Shown here one piece after another: positions 8,735 to 17,638 of a stretch of 64,000 nucleotides of DNA. This DNA is from UBA6224 sp963800205 (GTDB lineage Bacteria; Patescibacteriota; Saccharimonadia; Saccharimonadales; UBA4665): assembly GCA_963800205.1 (NCBI GenBank), contig CAWCZQ010000001.1, positions 1-64,000 of the forward strand, in the 5' to 3' direction. Under the pieces are notes generated by a model. The model had not been told where the DNA came from, made no database searches, and was given only the letters and a program-made list of their open reading frames with translations. The position numbers and the translations under genes are program-made. The stretch's first letter is position 1. Each line of letters begins with the position of its first letter.

Positions 8735-9328
8735 ATGATTCCTGACTATTTTGCCGTTATCGGCGCTATCATTGCCTCTATCGGCGGCTTTTACTATTTG
8801 TACGAAACCGTCATAGGTAAAGCCAAACCGAACCGCATTACCTGGTTGCTGTGGGGACTCTTTCCGATGATCATTTTTGTCGCTCAACGGACTCAAGGAG
8901 TAGAGGGGTTATCGTGGGCATCATTCGCGGCGGGCTTTACGCCAATTTTAATATTGGGAGCTTCTTTCATAAACAAACAAGCCTATTGGCGGACCGAGCC
9001 CAGGGATTATCTCTTGATGGCGGCCGCCATAGTGGGCATCATCTTATGGGGCATAACCGACAACCCCAATCTGGCAATTCTTTTCGCGTTAGTCGCCGAT
9101 CTTATGGCAGGAATGCCGACGGTCATCAAATCATTGCATCATCCAGAAACCGAAAGCTGGGTTGCGTATGCTATCAGTACATTCGGTTTCGGGCTTGGGG
9201 TCTTATCTATACAGAGTGTTACGTTTGAAAACTATGCGTTCATTACCTATCTTTTTGTCATGAATGCCATGCTGGCACTCCTTGCCTCAAGAAAGAAAAA
9301 CCAAACGCTTTTGCACATCGAACCGTAA
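8735..9328 (+). CDS. PQ-loop/SemiSWEET-like membrane protein
   Basis: A 197-residue protein with about seven hydrophobic segments arranged as two similar halves. The first half carries KAKPNRITWLLWGLFP, the second SLHHPETESWVAYAISTFG: each has a Pro followed by a Trp-containing helix, as in PQ-loop repeat proteins (SWEET and SemiSWEET sugar carriers and relatives). The substrate cannot be inferred. TATAGT at 8723-8728 lies 6 nt before the ATG, indicating a leaderless message. The PQ-loop assignment is from repeat pattern only. Confidence 0.5.
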   Translation: MIPDYFAVIGAIIASIGGFYYLYETVIGKAKPNRITWLLWGLFPMIIFVAQRTQGVEGLSWASFAAGFTPILILGASFINKQAYWRTEPRDYLLMAAAIVGIILWGITDNPNLAILFALVADLMAGMPTVIKSLHHPETESWVAYAISTFGFGLGVLSIQSVTFENYAFITYLFVMNAMLALLASRKKNQTLLHIEP

Positions 9329-9484
9329 GCTACACTTCGATTCGTCATGCCAAAACAATTGTAGGGCAGGGATGAAAAACAGAGAGAACCAAGGTGAATG
9401 GACTTATGACGGTAGGCATAAGTGGTACAATGTCGCCATGATTAACAGTGGCCCCGCCCACTATCAGGCATCAACCGACTAAAT

Positions 9485-10468
9485 ATGGCTCCGACAACCT
9501 TGCATTCCTCTGTGTCAGATAACATCGACCTCTTTTTCTTGATCGGCACGCTACTGGTAGTAGTTTTTGGCGGTTTTATTACTCAGTACCGGCGCAAACA
9601 CCGCGCTATTACACTAGCAAACACCCCCGTTCTATTGGCCTACTATACCGAAAATACGTCCTTGATCCCGTTAAAGACTGGTGAAATCGACGGGCTGACA
9701 TATACAGCCATTGCCACAAGCTCGCTAAACACCCTCATTATTAGGGTAGATCTCGACTTTTCATCACGCGTACATCTACTCGGCATTCCAAAAAATCCGG
9801 GAGTAGACCAGCTGGATCCTGACTCCGCTGGCAGCATTATGGAGCGAGTTGAGCTAGAGGGGGATTACGATAATTACTTTCAGCTGTACTGCGAAAATCA
9901 CCAGCAGACCCAAGTGCGCTATATCCTCGATACGGCCGCCATGGCTTTTACGATCGACTTCTGCCGGTCGCATAACTGGGAAATCCTCGACAATGTACTG
10001 TACTTTGTGCAGAGTTCGCCCAACGTGGCGCCAGATAACACGGACATGCTTAATGACCTCGTTCCATTTATTGACCACATCAAACCGGCTGTAGCCATAC
10101 CGCTTTCCAAAGAGCAGCTGCGAAGTCGCTCACCATACGGTGAAGAATACCGCCAAAGCTTGAACTGCCCCGTCTGTCAGGATGCCATGTCTAACCAACA
10201 GAGCTTGTTTGTATGCCCGCAGGGGGATGGTATCTTGCTCAATGCCGCCAAGCTATACGAACTGCGCAACGGCAGCATAACTCCGCCAGCAATTACCAAC
10301 GGCAAAGCACCAGATGCTTCCCGCGGCCAGCTCACATGCCCAGCATGTCAAAACCCAATGGTAAAAGTCCCGTACAATGGCGGCATATTCGACTTGGATA
10401 CCTGCACCAACTGCCACTACCGCTGGCTCGACTCGCCTGAAGTCACCCGGATCATAAAACCTGCCTAA
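9485..10468 (+). CDS. Membrane-anchored protein with C-terminal TFIIB-type zinc ribbons
   Basis: One membrane span near the N-terminus (about residues 15-33) is followed by a ~200-residue soluble domain of unknown fold. The C-terminus has two zinc ribbons: CPVC..VCPQGDGILL near residue 225, and CPACQNPMVKVPYNGG with CTNCHYRWLD at 282-315. The latter is the zf-TFIIB pattern (C-x2-C, then C-x2-C before W-L-D). Such ribbons are normally cytosolic, so the soluble part probably faces the cytoplasm. The function is unknown. Confidence 0.65.
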   Translation: MAPTTLHSSVSDNIDLFFLIGTLLVVVFGGFITQYRRKHRAITLANTPVLLAYYTENTSLIPLKTGEIDGLTYTAIATSSLNTLIIRVDLDFSSRVHLLGIPKNPGVDQLDPDSAGSIMERVELEGDYDNYFQLYCENHQQTQVRYILDTAAMAFTIDFCRSHNWEILDNVLYFVQSSPNVAPDNTDMLNDLVPFIDHIKPAVAIPLSKEQLRSRSPYGEEYRQSLNCPVCQDAMSNQQSLFVCPQGDGILLNAAKLYELRNGSITPPAITNGKAPDASRGQLTCPACQNPMVKVPYNGGIFDLDTCTNCHYRWLDSPEVTRIIKPA

Positions 10469-10599
10469 TCCAATGCCTCGCCAGCTTAGACGCAACAAAC
10501 AATAGTGTCACGCAGAGGTAGTTGTTGTAAATAATATGGCAAATGGGACTTCTGGCGTGCTATATTTAGAATACTTATGCTTAGCGCGAGTATATTGAT

Positions 10600-12003
10600 A
10601 TGCAACCACATGGCGACCGAAAAGTAATAATAAGCTTCCGTGTTGAGCATCTCCTTGGATGGAGTATTACGATAGGGTTGTGCGTAGTGCCGGTATATTT
10701 GTGGCTGCAAATTCATGAGCTATCAACCATACATGGGTTTGTACAGATCATGCTCAACTTAGGGCGAATAACTGGCCTTGTCGGGCTGGTGATGTATGCA
10801 CTAAATTTGGTATATGCGACCCGACTGCGATTTTTGGAATATTTATTTGGTGGGCTCAATCGGGTGTACATTGCCCACCACCTGCTCGGCGGTTTGGCGC
10901 TAATCTTTTTGTCTTTCCATCCATTATTTTTAGCGTTGCGCTACGTCAATACATCCTTAAAGGAAGCAGCACTGCTATTACTACCCAACGGCCTCGCTCC
11001 AGTGTCGGCGCTCTTTGACCAACAATCCCTATTTCATGCGATCGTGTTAGAACAATGGGCAATTTTCCTCGGTATCGTAGCCTTCTGGGGCATGGTGGGA
11101 CTACTGTTGGTAACTTTCTTTATCAAAATCCCATACCGAGTGTGGTTGTTTACTCATAAGTTTTTAGGGGTGGCGTTTTTTCTAGCCGGACTACACGTCT
11201 TATTTATCACCAGCGATACTTCAACCAACGCCACCATGCGGTATTACATATTGACATTGACGGCAATTGGGCTCGTTGCCTACATTTATCGAACTCTCGT
11301 AGGGAGAATTCTCATCCGGCAATACAAGTATTCAGTGGATGACGTTAAAATTGTAGCCGGCAATGTGACGCAGCTGATAATGCGGCCTATTAAAGACCAG
11401 ATGATGTACAAGCCTGGTCAATTTGTATTTATCCGCTTTCGCAATGCTGGTACAAAATTAAGTAAGGAGTGGCATCCGTTTTCGATATCCTCTGGCACAA
11501 AGGACGGCTACCTTCAACTGAGTGTCAAAGGGTTAGGTGATTATACTAATATGCTCACTCAAATACGGCCAGGCGCCATCGCTGATATAGAAGGTGCGTA
11601 CGGGAGGTTTAGCTACAATAATTTTAAGAATCTCAACCAAATTTGGGTAGCCGGTGGCATTGGGATAACACCGTTCTTATCGATGGCTCGGAGCCTTCCC
11701 GACAGTGGCTATCGTATAGATTTATACTACTCGGTAAAAACGGCCAGCGAACTGATAGATTGGAACGATATCTACAATTTAGCTATGGCAAAAAATGGTA
11801 ACTTCCGGGTTATTCCGTACGTGGCAGATCAGCAACAAGGTTTCTTGGATGCGAACTACATTGAAAAAACAAGTGGTGGCTTGCAGGGCAAAGATATCTT
11901 TATATGTGGCCCGCCGCCGATGATGTTATCGCTGAGAAAGCAATTCAAATCTAAGGGTGTACCCGGCACAAGTCTGCACTCGGAAGAATTTGCAATGTCA
12001 TGA
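10600..12003 (+). CDS. Ferric-reductase-like transmembrane flavoprotein (FRD/NOX superfamily)
   Basis: 467 aa. The N-terminal half has about six membrane spans with paired His on two helices (IAHHLLGG..SFHPLF near 90-110 and FTHKFLG..GLHVLF near 185-205), the bis-heme arrangement of ferric reductases and NADPH oxidases. The C-terminal half is a ferredoxin-reductase module: FAD binding by EWHPFSISS near 292, and NAD(P)H binding by VAGGIGITPFLSM near 352 and ICGPPPMM near 440. Electrons would pass from cytosolic NAD(P)H through FAD and heme to the outer face. It is first in a run of five close same-strand genes; the next encode cytochrome b5-like surface proteins. The acceptor is unknown. Confidence 0.88.
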   Translation: MQPHGDRKVIISFRVEHLLGWSITIGLCVVPVYLWLQIHELSTIHGFVQIMLNLGRITGLVGLVMYALNLVYATRLRFLEYLFGGLNRVYIAHHLLGGLALIFLSFHPLFLALRYVNTSLKEAALLLLPNGLAPVSALFDQQSLFHAIVLEQWAIFLGIVAFWGMVGLLLVTFFIKIPYRVWLFTHKFLGVAFFLAGLHVLFITSDTSTNATMRYYILTLTAIGLVAYIYRTLVGRILIRQYKYSVDDVKIVAGNVTQLIMRPIKDQMMYKPGQFVFIRFRNAGTKLSKEWHPFSISSGTKDGYLQLSVKGLGDYTNMLTQIRPGAIADIEGAYGRFSYNNFKNLNQIWVAGGIGITPFLSMARSLPDSGYRIDLYYSVKTASELIDWNDIYNLAMAKNGNFRVIPYVADQQQGFLDANYIEKTSGGLQGKDIFICGPPPMMLSLRKQFKSKGVPGTSLHSEEFAMS

Positions 12004-12052
12004 TGATAGTAGGTGATATGCTTATGGTAGAAAGAAATGAGAGGGTAACTCT

Positions 12053-12814
12053 GTGTGGTTAAGAAAACTAGTCGGGTTGGTCATGATAGTGACATGCTTA
12101 GGCATGAACGCACTTGTACTCGTTGGAGTATTTAGCCCGGTAAAAGTAAGCAATGTCGGCTTTAGTGAAAAACCTGTCATTACTGCGCCTACCGTTACTC
12201 TTACAGCTAAACCGGGCGCTATCTCGGCAGGGGGCTACAGTGCACTATCGTGGAGCACAACCGGTAATCCCAATAGCTGCACCGCAAGCGGTGACTGGCG
12301 CGGGCCCAAAACTGCTTTTGGGGCGGAAAGCACCGGCCGAATCACCAAAGTCGGCAAACACACGTACACCATCTCCTGTTCTAATGAGGGTGGGGTTTCG
12401 GAGGCGCAAATATCTATCATTGTTGGACCAGCCTCAGCCCCGCCACCAACTACCGCGCACACCAATAGTGATGGTGCAGCGACGAGCACTTCAGGACCAA
12501 CCTATTGCGGTGGTGCATCACCATGCTACGGGCCGCGCGAAGTAGCGAACCATAATGGCAAGGGCGATTGCTGGGGATGGAACGGTAATCGAGTTATCAA
12601 TATTAGTGGCCTCGATACTGGTTTCCATAAAGCCAAGAGTGGGATCGGCACGATTGAGATAAGCCAAATCTGTGGCAAGGATCTTGCACCCTCGCTGAGT
12701 GGAAACGTGAGCGCCGACGGCCAAACCCGCAACCACAATCCCACCACTAAAGTTAACGCCGACGCAAACGAGCGACCGTATTTTGTCGGATATTTTGACA
12801 AAACTAAACCATAG
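12053..12814 (+). CDS. Surface protein: one Ig-like domain plus cytochrome b5-like domain
   Basis: 253 aa. A signal anchor (residues 5-27) precedes one Ig-like repeat (about 45-126) with the SCTASGDW and ISC Cys pair, and a C-terminal cytochrome b5-like domain (about 150-250): REVANHNGKGDCWGWNGNRV matches the b5 core 'eVakHn..ddCWv.i.g.V'. The usual HPGG heme-ligand motif is not intact: the aligned segment reads GFHKAKSG, so one His remains but the loop differs. It ends in GYFDKTKP, similar to the larger paralogue. GTG 12053 is used, after a GAGAGGGT. It follows the flavoprotein by 50 bp, making heme transfer partners plausible. Confidence 0.75.
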   Translation: MWLRKLVGLVMIVTCLGMNALVLVGVFSPVKVSNVGFSEKPVITAPTVTLTAKPGAISAGGYSALSWSTTGNPNSCTASGDWRGPKTAFGAESTGRITKVGKHTYTISCSNEGGVSEAQISIIVGPASAPPPTTAHTNSDGAATSTSGPTYCGGASPCYGPREVANHNGKGDCWGWNGNRVINISGLDTGFHKAKSGIGTIEISQICGKDLAPSLSGNVSADGQTRNHNPTTKVNADANERPYFVGYFDKTKP

Positions 12815-12823
12815 GACATAGAC

Positions 12824-13387
12824 ATGGTACACACCAAAACAGCATCCAAAACTTCACCACCCGTCGTCAGCCGTCTCGCGAACGCTTTGAAGCCTCAGCA
12901 ATTTTTTCTCGCCAGTCTGGTGATACTCTTTTTAGCACTCTGCACCTTAGGTATGGCGCTGTATGTCCAGCACCATACCCCTCAGCATATCCTCGTTGAA
13001 ACGCCGTCGGCGGGCCACGCCATTGGCCAAAACATAACCCAAGGAGAAGCAAGCATCAAGGTAACGAGTATAAAGACTAGCCAAGGTCAGCCTGGATTCA
13101 CGGCACCCGAACATAAACACTATGTAATCGTTACGATGCACATCACAAATAATGTAGATCATCCTATCGATGTTTTTCCGAGCAGCGATATGTATATAAA
13201 AGATTCTGCAGGCAGGGTTGGCTACCTCACTCCATTTGCGCTTTCCAATCCATTTCATGCCGGTGCTCTTCTACCTGGCGAGAGTGTGCAGGGGGAATTA
13301 AGTTTTGTTGTACCTGACCGTGGGCGAGTCAAATTGTACGTCGATAGTATTTGGAGTGGAGGAGTGGTACCTTACAAGGTCCAGTAA
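12824..13387 (+). CDS. Membrane-anchored DUF4352-like (telokin-like) protein
   Basis: 187 aa. A short basic cytosolic tail and one span (about 26-48) are followed by an extracytoplasmic beta-sandwich: ASIKVTSIKTSQG, then YVIVTMHITNNVDHPIDV, and LLPGESVQGELSFVVPD. This is the strand order of DUF4352, an Ig-like domain common on Gram-positive surfaces. Here it pairs with the b5-like gene 9 bp upstream; a paralogue pairs with the second b5-like gene. A stabilising or docking role is inference. Confidence 0.7.
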   Translation: MVHTKTASKTSPPVVSRLANALKPQQFFLASLVILFLALCTLGMALYVQHHTPQHILVETPSAGHAIGQNITQGEASIKVTSIKTSQGQPGFTAPEHKHYVIVTMHITNNVDHPIDVFPSSDMYIKDSAGRVGYLTPFALSNPFHAGALLPGESVQGELSFVVPDRGRVKLYVDSIWSGGVVPYKVQ

Positions 13388-13392
13388 ATAGT

Positions 13393-15882
13393 ATGGCAAT
13401 AGATCCCGTTGTTTTTGAAGTCAGGCTACCACAGGTACCGGTGCCACCGCCGGAAAGTAAATGGAGCAAACTATTGCGTTTACTTCGCCTTACTCACTTT
13501 GGCCCTCGACAAACCAAAATTATTACAGCTCTGGCAGGTATCGTCATATCGGTTACCATGATAAGTTTTGCCGTCTTTTCTGTCGTGTCTAACGACACGT
13601 CATTTCGCCAAAAACATGGTCTAAATATAACACCCCAGGAGCAGGCCCAGGAGAGTGGTAGTCGGCAAAGCGCAGCTGCCATGCCGGGCGGTGGCAGCGC
13701 CACAGGTATTGGCGGCACCACCGGAACCAACAGCCCTGTCGTCACATTAACCGCAACACCCGCAACCGTAACAGCAGGCAGCACCGCGAAGCTTACGTGG
13801 TCAGCTACGAATAAACCGACGAGTTGTATCGCCAGTGATGACTGGTCAGGCAGTAAGCCGACAAAAGGCTCTTCGACGACGGCAAAGCTCACGAAAGTAC
13901 AAACGTACTTGTATACACTTACCTGTAAAACAGCGACAGGCACCGGTTTCTCAACCGTCGGTGTCCAAGTTATCCAACAGGGTGGCACAGGACAGATAGA
14001 AACTCGACCGACGGTCACACTGGCCGCGAGCCCCAGCTCTATTTACACTGGCGACATGTCGACGCTCACCTGGTCGGTTACCAACAACCCAACGTCCTGT
14101 ACGGCCAGTGGGGACTGGGGTGGAGCAAAAAATACCACCGGACCGGCAACCACGGGGACATTATCAATCGCAAAGACATACACCTACACGCTAACGTGTG
14201 CTAACGGCAAAGGATCGGGCTATGCCACTGCAACCGTCAAAGTATCTGATCCGCCGCCAAACTTACCGATCGTGACGATATCAAGCAATCCGGTAGGTCC
14301 TGTTACACCCGGCAGTAAGATAACGTTGTCGTGGAAAGCCACCAACAACCCAACGTCCTGTACAGCCAGCGGAGACTGGGGCGGCTCTAAACCGGCCAGC
14401 GGCAGCCAGAAGACGTCGTCACTAACCAGCATTCGAACCTATAATTTTAAGATCACGTGCAGCAACTCGTCTGGCGGGACGTTTGATTCAGCCGCCATAC
14501 AGGTCCTTCCACGCGCACCCGTTGTCTCTCTGAGTGTCAGCCCCACAACCATTTACAAAGGATCGAGCGCCACGATTTCGTGGAACGCCAGCAACAACCC
14601 GACGTCCTGTACAGCCAGCGGAGACTGGGGCGGCTCTAAACCGGCCAGCGGCAGCCAGAGCACCGGCATTATGAATACTACTGGGGTGTATTCCTATAAT
14701 CTCAGCTGTACCAATGCGGGTGGTACCGGCTATACCAACAACGTCAAACTTACCGTAGTACTTCCACCAGCTCCCCTAGTTTCCATTACTACGAACCCAA
14801 TCTCTATCAGCACCGGTAACAGCTCAAATATTACATGGTCGGCCACCAATACCCCGAACTCCTGCACGGCAAGCGGAGACTGGGGCGGCTCTAAACCCGC
14901 CAGCGGCAGCCAAGGTACAGGCACGTTATCAACCGCCCGGACATATACCTACGTTCTCTTCTGCAGTAATGATGGGGGAAGTGATACGGCGTCGGCAAGC
15001 GTCAATGTTTCGAGTAGCGGGGGCAGTGCGACGGCACCAGTTGTTTCGTTGAATATAAACCCTACTACAATCGGCACGGGTTCGTCGGCAACTATCTCAT
15101 GGTCTGTCGCCAATAATCCGTCTTCGTGCACGGCTGGGGGCAGCTGGAGCGGTACCAAATCGGCCAGCGGCAGTCAGAGCACCGGCATTATTTCAACGGC
15201 TGGCACTCGTAGCTACACCCTCAGCTGTACTAACAGCTCAGGTAGCGACAGCGCAAGCGTAAACCTTAGCGTCATCGCCAAGCCCGCCATAACGATTTCG
15301 GTAAGCCCGTCATCTCTCAACACAGGGTCTAGTGCCACCGTGAACTGGTCTGTCGCCAATAATCCGTCTTCGTGTACGGCCAGTGGTTCTTGGTCTGGAA
15401 GCAAAGCTGCCAGTGGCAGCCAAACGACCGGGACCATCAGCACTGCCGGCACGTATACCTACACGTTGTCGTGTAGTAACTCAGGAGGCACCACCAGCAA
15501 TAGTGCGACACTCACCGCCAACAATCCAGCACCAGTCTACTGCGGTGGCAAAACGCCATGTTATGGTCCGAATGACTTAGCGTCACACGCCAGCCCAGGA
15601 AACTGCTGGGGGTGGAACCTTGACTGGGTGATTAACATTACGAGTTTCCGTCCCAAACACCCGGGCGGCATCAGGAGCGGCTCCTCTTCGACACTCGAAA
15701 ACGCCAGTGCTACCTGTAACCATGACATTCATACAATCTTAGCGGGTAGCGCTGGAATTCCTGGCTATAGAGATAGTAGCGGTAGTACCACTCATAACCA
15801 CAATTCGAGTACAAAGAACAATAGTTCGAGTACTCAGCTAGCAGCTTATCGCACCGGCTATTACGACCCATCAAAACCATAA
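13393..15882 (+). CDS. Large surface protein: seven Ig-like repeats plus cytochrome b5-like domain
   Basis: 829 aa. Proline-rich cytosolic tail, one span (about 42-64), a Gly/Ser linker, then seven tandem Ig-like repeats of about 82 residues (about 115-700). Each has W at the core, SCTAS(G/D)DW or SCTASGSW, and a second Cys (LTC/LSC), so one disulfide per repeat is likely. The C-terminus (about 713-829) is cytochrome b5-like: NDLASHASPGNCWGWN then SFRPKHPGG, with the HPGG heme-ligand motif intact, and a later His-rich stretch (THNHN). ATG 13393 is preferred; upstream GTG 13351 overlaps the previous gene. The repeats would project a heme domain tens of nanometres from the membrane. Confidence 0.82.
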   Translation: MAIDPVVFEVRLPQVPVPPPESKWSKLLRLLRLTHFGPRQTKIITALAGIVISVTMISFAVFSVVSNDTSFRQKHGLNITPQEQAQESGSRQSAAAMPGGGSATGIGGTTGTNSPVVTLTATPATVTAGSTAKLTWSATNKPTSCIASDDWSGSKPTKGSSTTAKLTKVQTYLYTLTCKTATGTGFSTVGVQVIQQGGTGQIETRPTVTLAASPSSIYTGDMSTLTWSVTNNPTSCTASGDWGGAKNTTGPATTGTLSIAKTYTYTLTCANGKGSGYATATVKVSDPPPNLPIVTISSNPVGPVTPGSKITLSWKATNNPTSCTASGDWGGSKPASGSQKTSSLTSIRTYNFKITCSNSSGGTFDSAAIQVLPRAPVVSLSVSPTTIYKGSSATISWNASNNPTSCTASGDWGGSKPASGSQSTGIMNTTGVYSYNLSCTNAGGTGYTNNVKLTVVLPPAPLVSITTNPISISTGNSSNITWSATNTPNSCTASGDWGGSKPASGSQGTGTLSTARTYTYVLFCSNDGGSDTASASVNVSSSGGSATAPVVSLNINPTTIGTGSSATISWSVANNPSSCTAGGSWSGTKSASGSQSTGIISTAGTRSYTLSCTNSSGSDSASVNLSVIAKPAITISVSPSSLNTGSSATVNWSVANNPSSCTASGSWSGSKAASGSQTTGTISTAGTYTYTLSCSNSGGTTSNSATLTANNPAPVYCGGKTPCYGPNDLASHASPGNCWGWNLDWVINITSFRPKHPGGIRSGSSSTLENASATCNHDIHTILAGSAGIPGYRDSSGSTTHNHNSSTKNNSSSTQLAAYRTGYYDPSKP

Positions 15883-15891
15883 GGAGCACTC

Positions 15892-16533
15892 ATGAAAAAA
15901 CCACATATACGCCACAAAAAACCCTTGGAAGAACACATACTAGATGAGGTGGACAAAGAAATCAAAGAAGTGAAGCGAGAATGGAAACACCTATTAAAGT
16001 TTAAAGATGAAAATCGCTTACTCTTTACCTCTTTTGTCATACTCGTAGCGGCTCTCGTTATTGTTAACACTATTTTTTGGATTGATCACAGTAGTCAACA
16101 GAACACAGTGGTGCATGTACCAGTCACCGACAAAAACAGTCGAGTTCTTACCTCACTCGAGACTGGCGAAAATAGTGCACTTCGAGTCAGCATTAAAGAC
16201 GTCAGCGAGAACGACAAAAAGGACTATGCTTTCACTCTACCGCCAACCGAAACCATGCTCATCATGAACATTTCAATTACCAACGAGACAGATGTTAGTC
16301 AGCAGCTTATCCCGGTAAATCAATTATATGTGAGGACGGACGAGGGGATATATGCTGGTCTGCATGCCTCAATGTATGTGACTGATCCATTGGCCGCCGA
16401 CGAGTTGCCAGCCGGTAAAACGGCAACGGGGCAAATATCGTTTAATGTACCGAAGAATGCCGATCGTCCGTTGCTCTACGTCGATACAGGTTGGGATGAT
16501 ACTGTTCCGCTCGTGTTCGATGTACTTCACTAA
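15892..16533 (+). CDS. Membrane-anchored DUF4352-like protein, second copy
   Basis: 213 aa. A long, highly charged cytosolic N-terminus (LDEVDKEIKEVKREWKHL, probably a helix), one span (about 41-63), then a DUF4352-like beta domain with MLIMNISITNETDVSQQL and ELPAGKTATGQISFNVP, matching the paralogue at 12824-13387. An AAGGAG lies before the ATG and the gap to the b5-like gene is 9 bp. The pair order (b5 protein, then DUF4352 protein) is the same in both halves of the operon, indicating duplication of a two-gene module. Confidence 0.7.
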   Translation: MKKPHIRHKKPLEEHILDEVDKEIKEVKREWKHLLKFKDENRLLFTSFVILVAALVIVNTIFWIDHSSQQNTVVHVPVTDKNSRVLTSLETGENSALRVSIKDVSENDKKDYAFTLPPTETMLIMNISITNETDVSQQLIPVNQLYVRTDEGIYAGLHASMYVTDPLAADELPAGKTATGQISFNVPKNADRPLLYVDTGWDDTVPLVFDVLH

Positions 16534-16791
16534 TCCATCTAAGAACGAGTCGCAATAATGACGCTGGCCACAGCACCAGATGACTTAGTTGGGTGTACTG
16601 CTCTTGTCGTGGGCAAGCAACCCAGCGAAGTCATCGCCCACAACCTCTTTCTCGTAGCGCAAACGTACATTGATTCGTACTAAAACAAGCCGGTGCCTGA
16701 CGAAACGGAGCTAGTAACAATCTTCGGCTAGTAGTTAGCGATCTTGTGGTACGCATAGCTGAGTCTCGATTATGTGCGGTAAAATATAGGT

Positions 16792-17331
16792 ATGATTAGC
16801 TTTGAAGCCACAATAACTCAAATTGTTGAGTACACCATACTTCGCTTGCCTCAAGAGGCAAGCGCCCAGCTGCCGTCTCGCGGCATGGCGATGGTGGAAG
16901 GGACCATCAATGGCCGCTTGTTTCAGGCGCCACTCGAACCCGATGGCCAAAAAAGCCACTGGCTGAAACTTGGCGACCTGAGTGACAAAGTTCGCCAGGA
17001 CATTGATGCAAAAGTAGGTGATACGGTACAGCTTGTGATTGCACCAAGCAAACAGTGGCCGGAGCCAGACGTGCCAGCAGATTTGCAAAAAGCGTTAGAT
17101 GCCGACCCACAAGCACTGGCTATGTGGCACAGCACGACGCCGATAGCCCGATGGGATTGGATCCGCTCCGTTCGTTCTACCAAAAATGCTGAAACACGCC
17201 AGCGCCGCATAGAAACCGCTTGTTCCAAGCTGCGTTCTGGCAAACCGCGCCAGTGTTGCTTTAATCGCAGCGAGTGCACCGTCCCCGAAGTATCAAAAGG
17301 GGGCATCTTGCTTGATCCAGCCGACGTATAG
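16792..17331 (+). CDS. DUF1905 / YdeI-OmdA family protein
   Basis: 179 aa. The N-terminal ~90 residues match DUF1905 (small beta barrel: FEATITQIVEYTILRLP, then GRLFQAPLEPDGQKSHWLKL and VGDTVQLVIAP). The C-terminal ~70 residues fit the YdeI/OmdA helical region (LQKALDADPQALAMWHSTTP, with STKNAETRQRRIETACSKL). The family is linked to bacteriocin tolerance in some bacteria, but its biochemical role is unsettled. TAAAAT at 16780-16785 lies 6 nt before the ATG (leaderless). A strong terminator follows. Confidence 0.8.
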   Translation: MISFEATITQIVEYTILRLPQEASAQLPSRGMAMVEGTINGRLFQAPLEPDGQKSHWLKLGDLSDKVRQDIDAKVGDTVQLVIAPSKQWPEPDVPADLQKALDADPQALAMWHSTTPIARWDWIRSVRSTKNAETRQRRIETACSKLRSGKPRQCCFNRSECTVPEVSKGGILLDPADV

Positions 17332-17367
17332 TCTGGCGCATAGACACTTTTTTATAAAAAATCATAG

Positions 17368-17394
17368 AATCCCGCAATGTTGCGGGATTTTTTG
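17368..17394 (+). terminator. Rho-independent terminator
   Basis: AATCCCGCA pairs with TGCGGGATT around a 4-nt loop and is followed by T6. It ends the DUF1905 gene. In the 307-nt gene-free stretch 17332-17638 the only other structure I can see is the palindrome before the TasA-like gene. Confidence 0.9.
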
Positions 17395-17608
17395 TGCCTT
17401 TCGTAAATATAGGTGACTCACAAGGGTCATTATTGCCTATGCACACCTATACATTACCTTTTTTTGTTGTAGTCGACTGTAAAAAAATAGACAATAGTAA
17501 CCAGGACCATAAGGCTAGCTATGAAAGTGACTGGACAGGGAAGTATCGAAAAAGTTATTCAGGCTTAACGAATAAGCTTGCCGCTTGTGCTTAGGTATTG
17601 TATTGTAA

Positions 17609-17627
17609 GATTATTATACTAATAATC
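17609..17627. promoter_or_regulatory. AT-rich palindrome directly before the TasA-like gene
   Basis: GATTATTA, a 3-nt spacer (TAC) and TAATAATC form a perfect 8-bp inverted repeat. It overlaps a TATACT-like -10 and ends just before the AAAGGA ribosome site of the gene starting at 17639. It could be an operator or a 5' mRNA hairpin; the sequence does not say which. Confidence 0.45.
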
Positions 17628-17638
17628 AAAGGAAAGTT

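Noticed and set aside
13494..15452. Several reverse-strand frames in the Ig-repeat gene
   Set aside because: They recur with the 82-codon repeat period, as expected for antisense shadows of repeats.
16558..16683. 41-codon open frame (MTLATAPDDLVGC..) between the DUF4352 gene and the DUF1905 gene
   Set aside because: No ribosome site or promoter of the leaderless type and no recognisable domain; too short to support.
17394..17594. 66-codon frame from GTG inside the gap before the TasA-like gene
   Set aside because: It starts within the tail of a terminator, lacks a ribosome site and has no coherent protein pattern.
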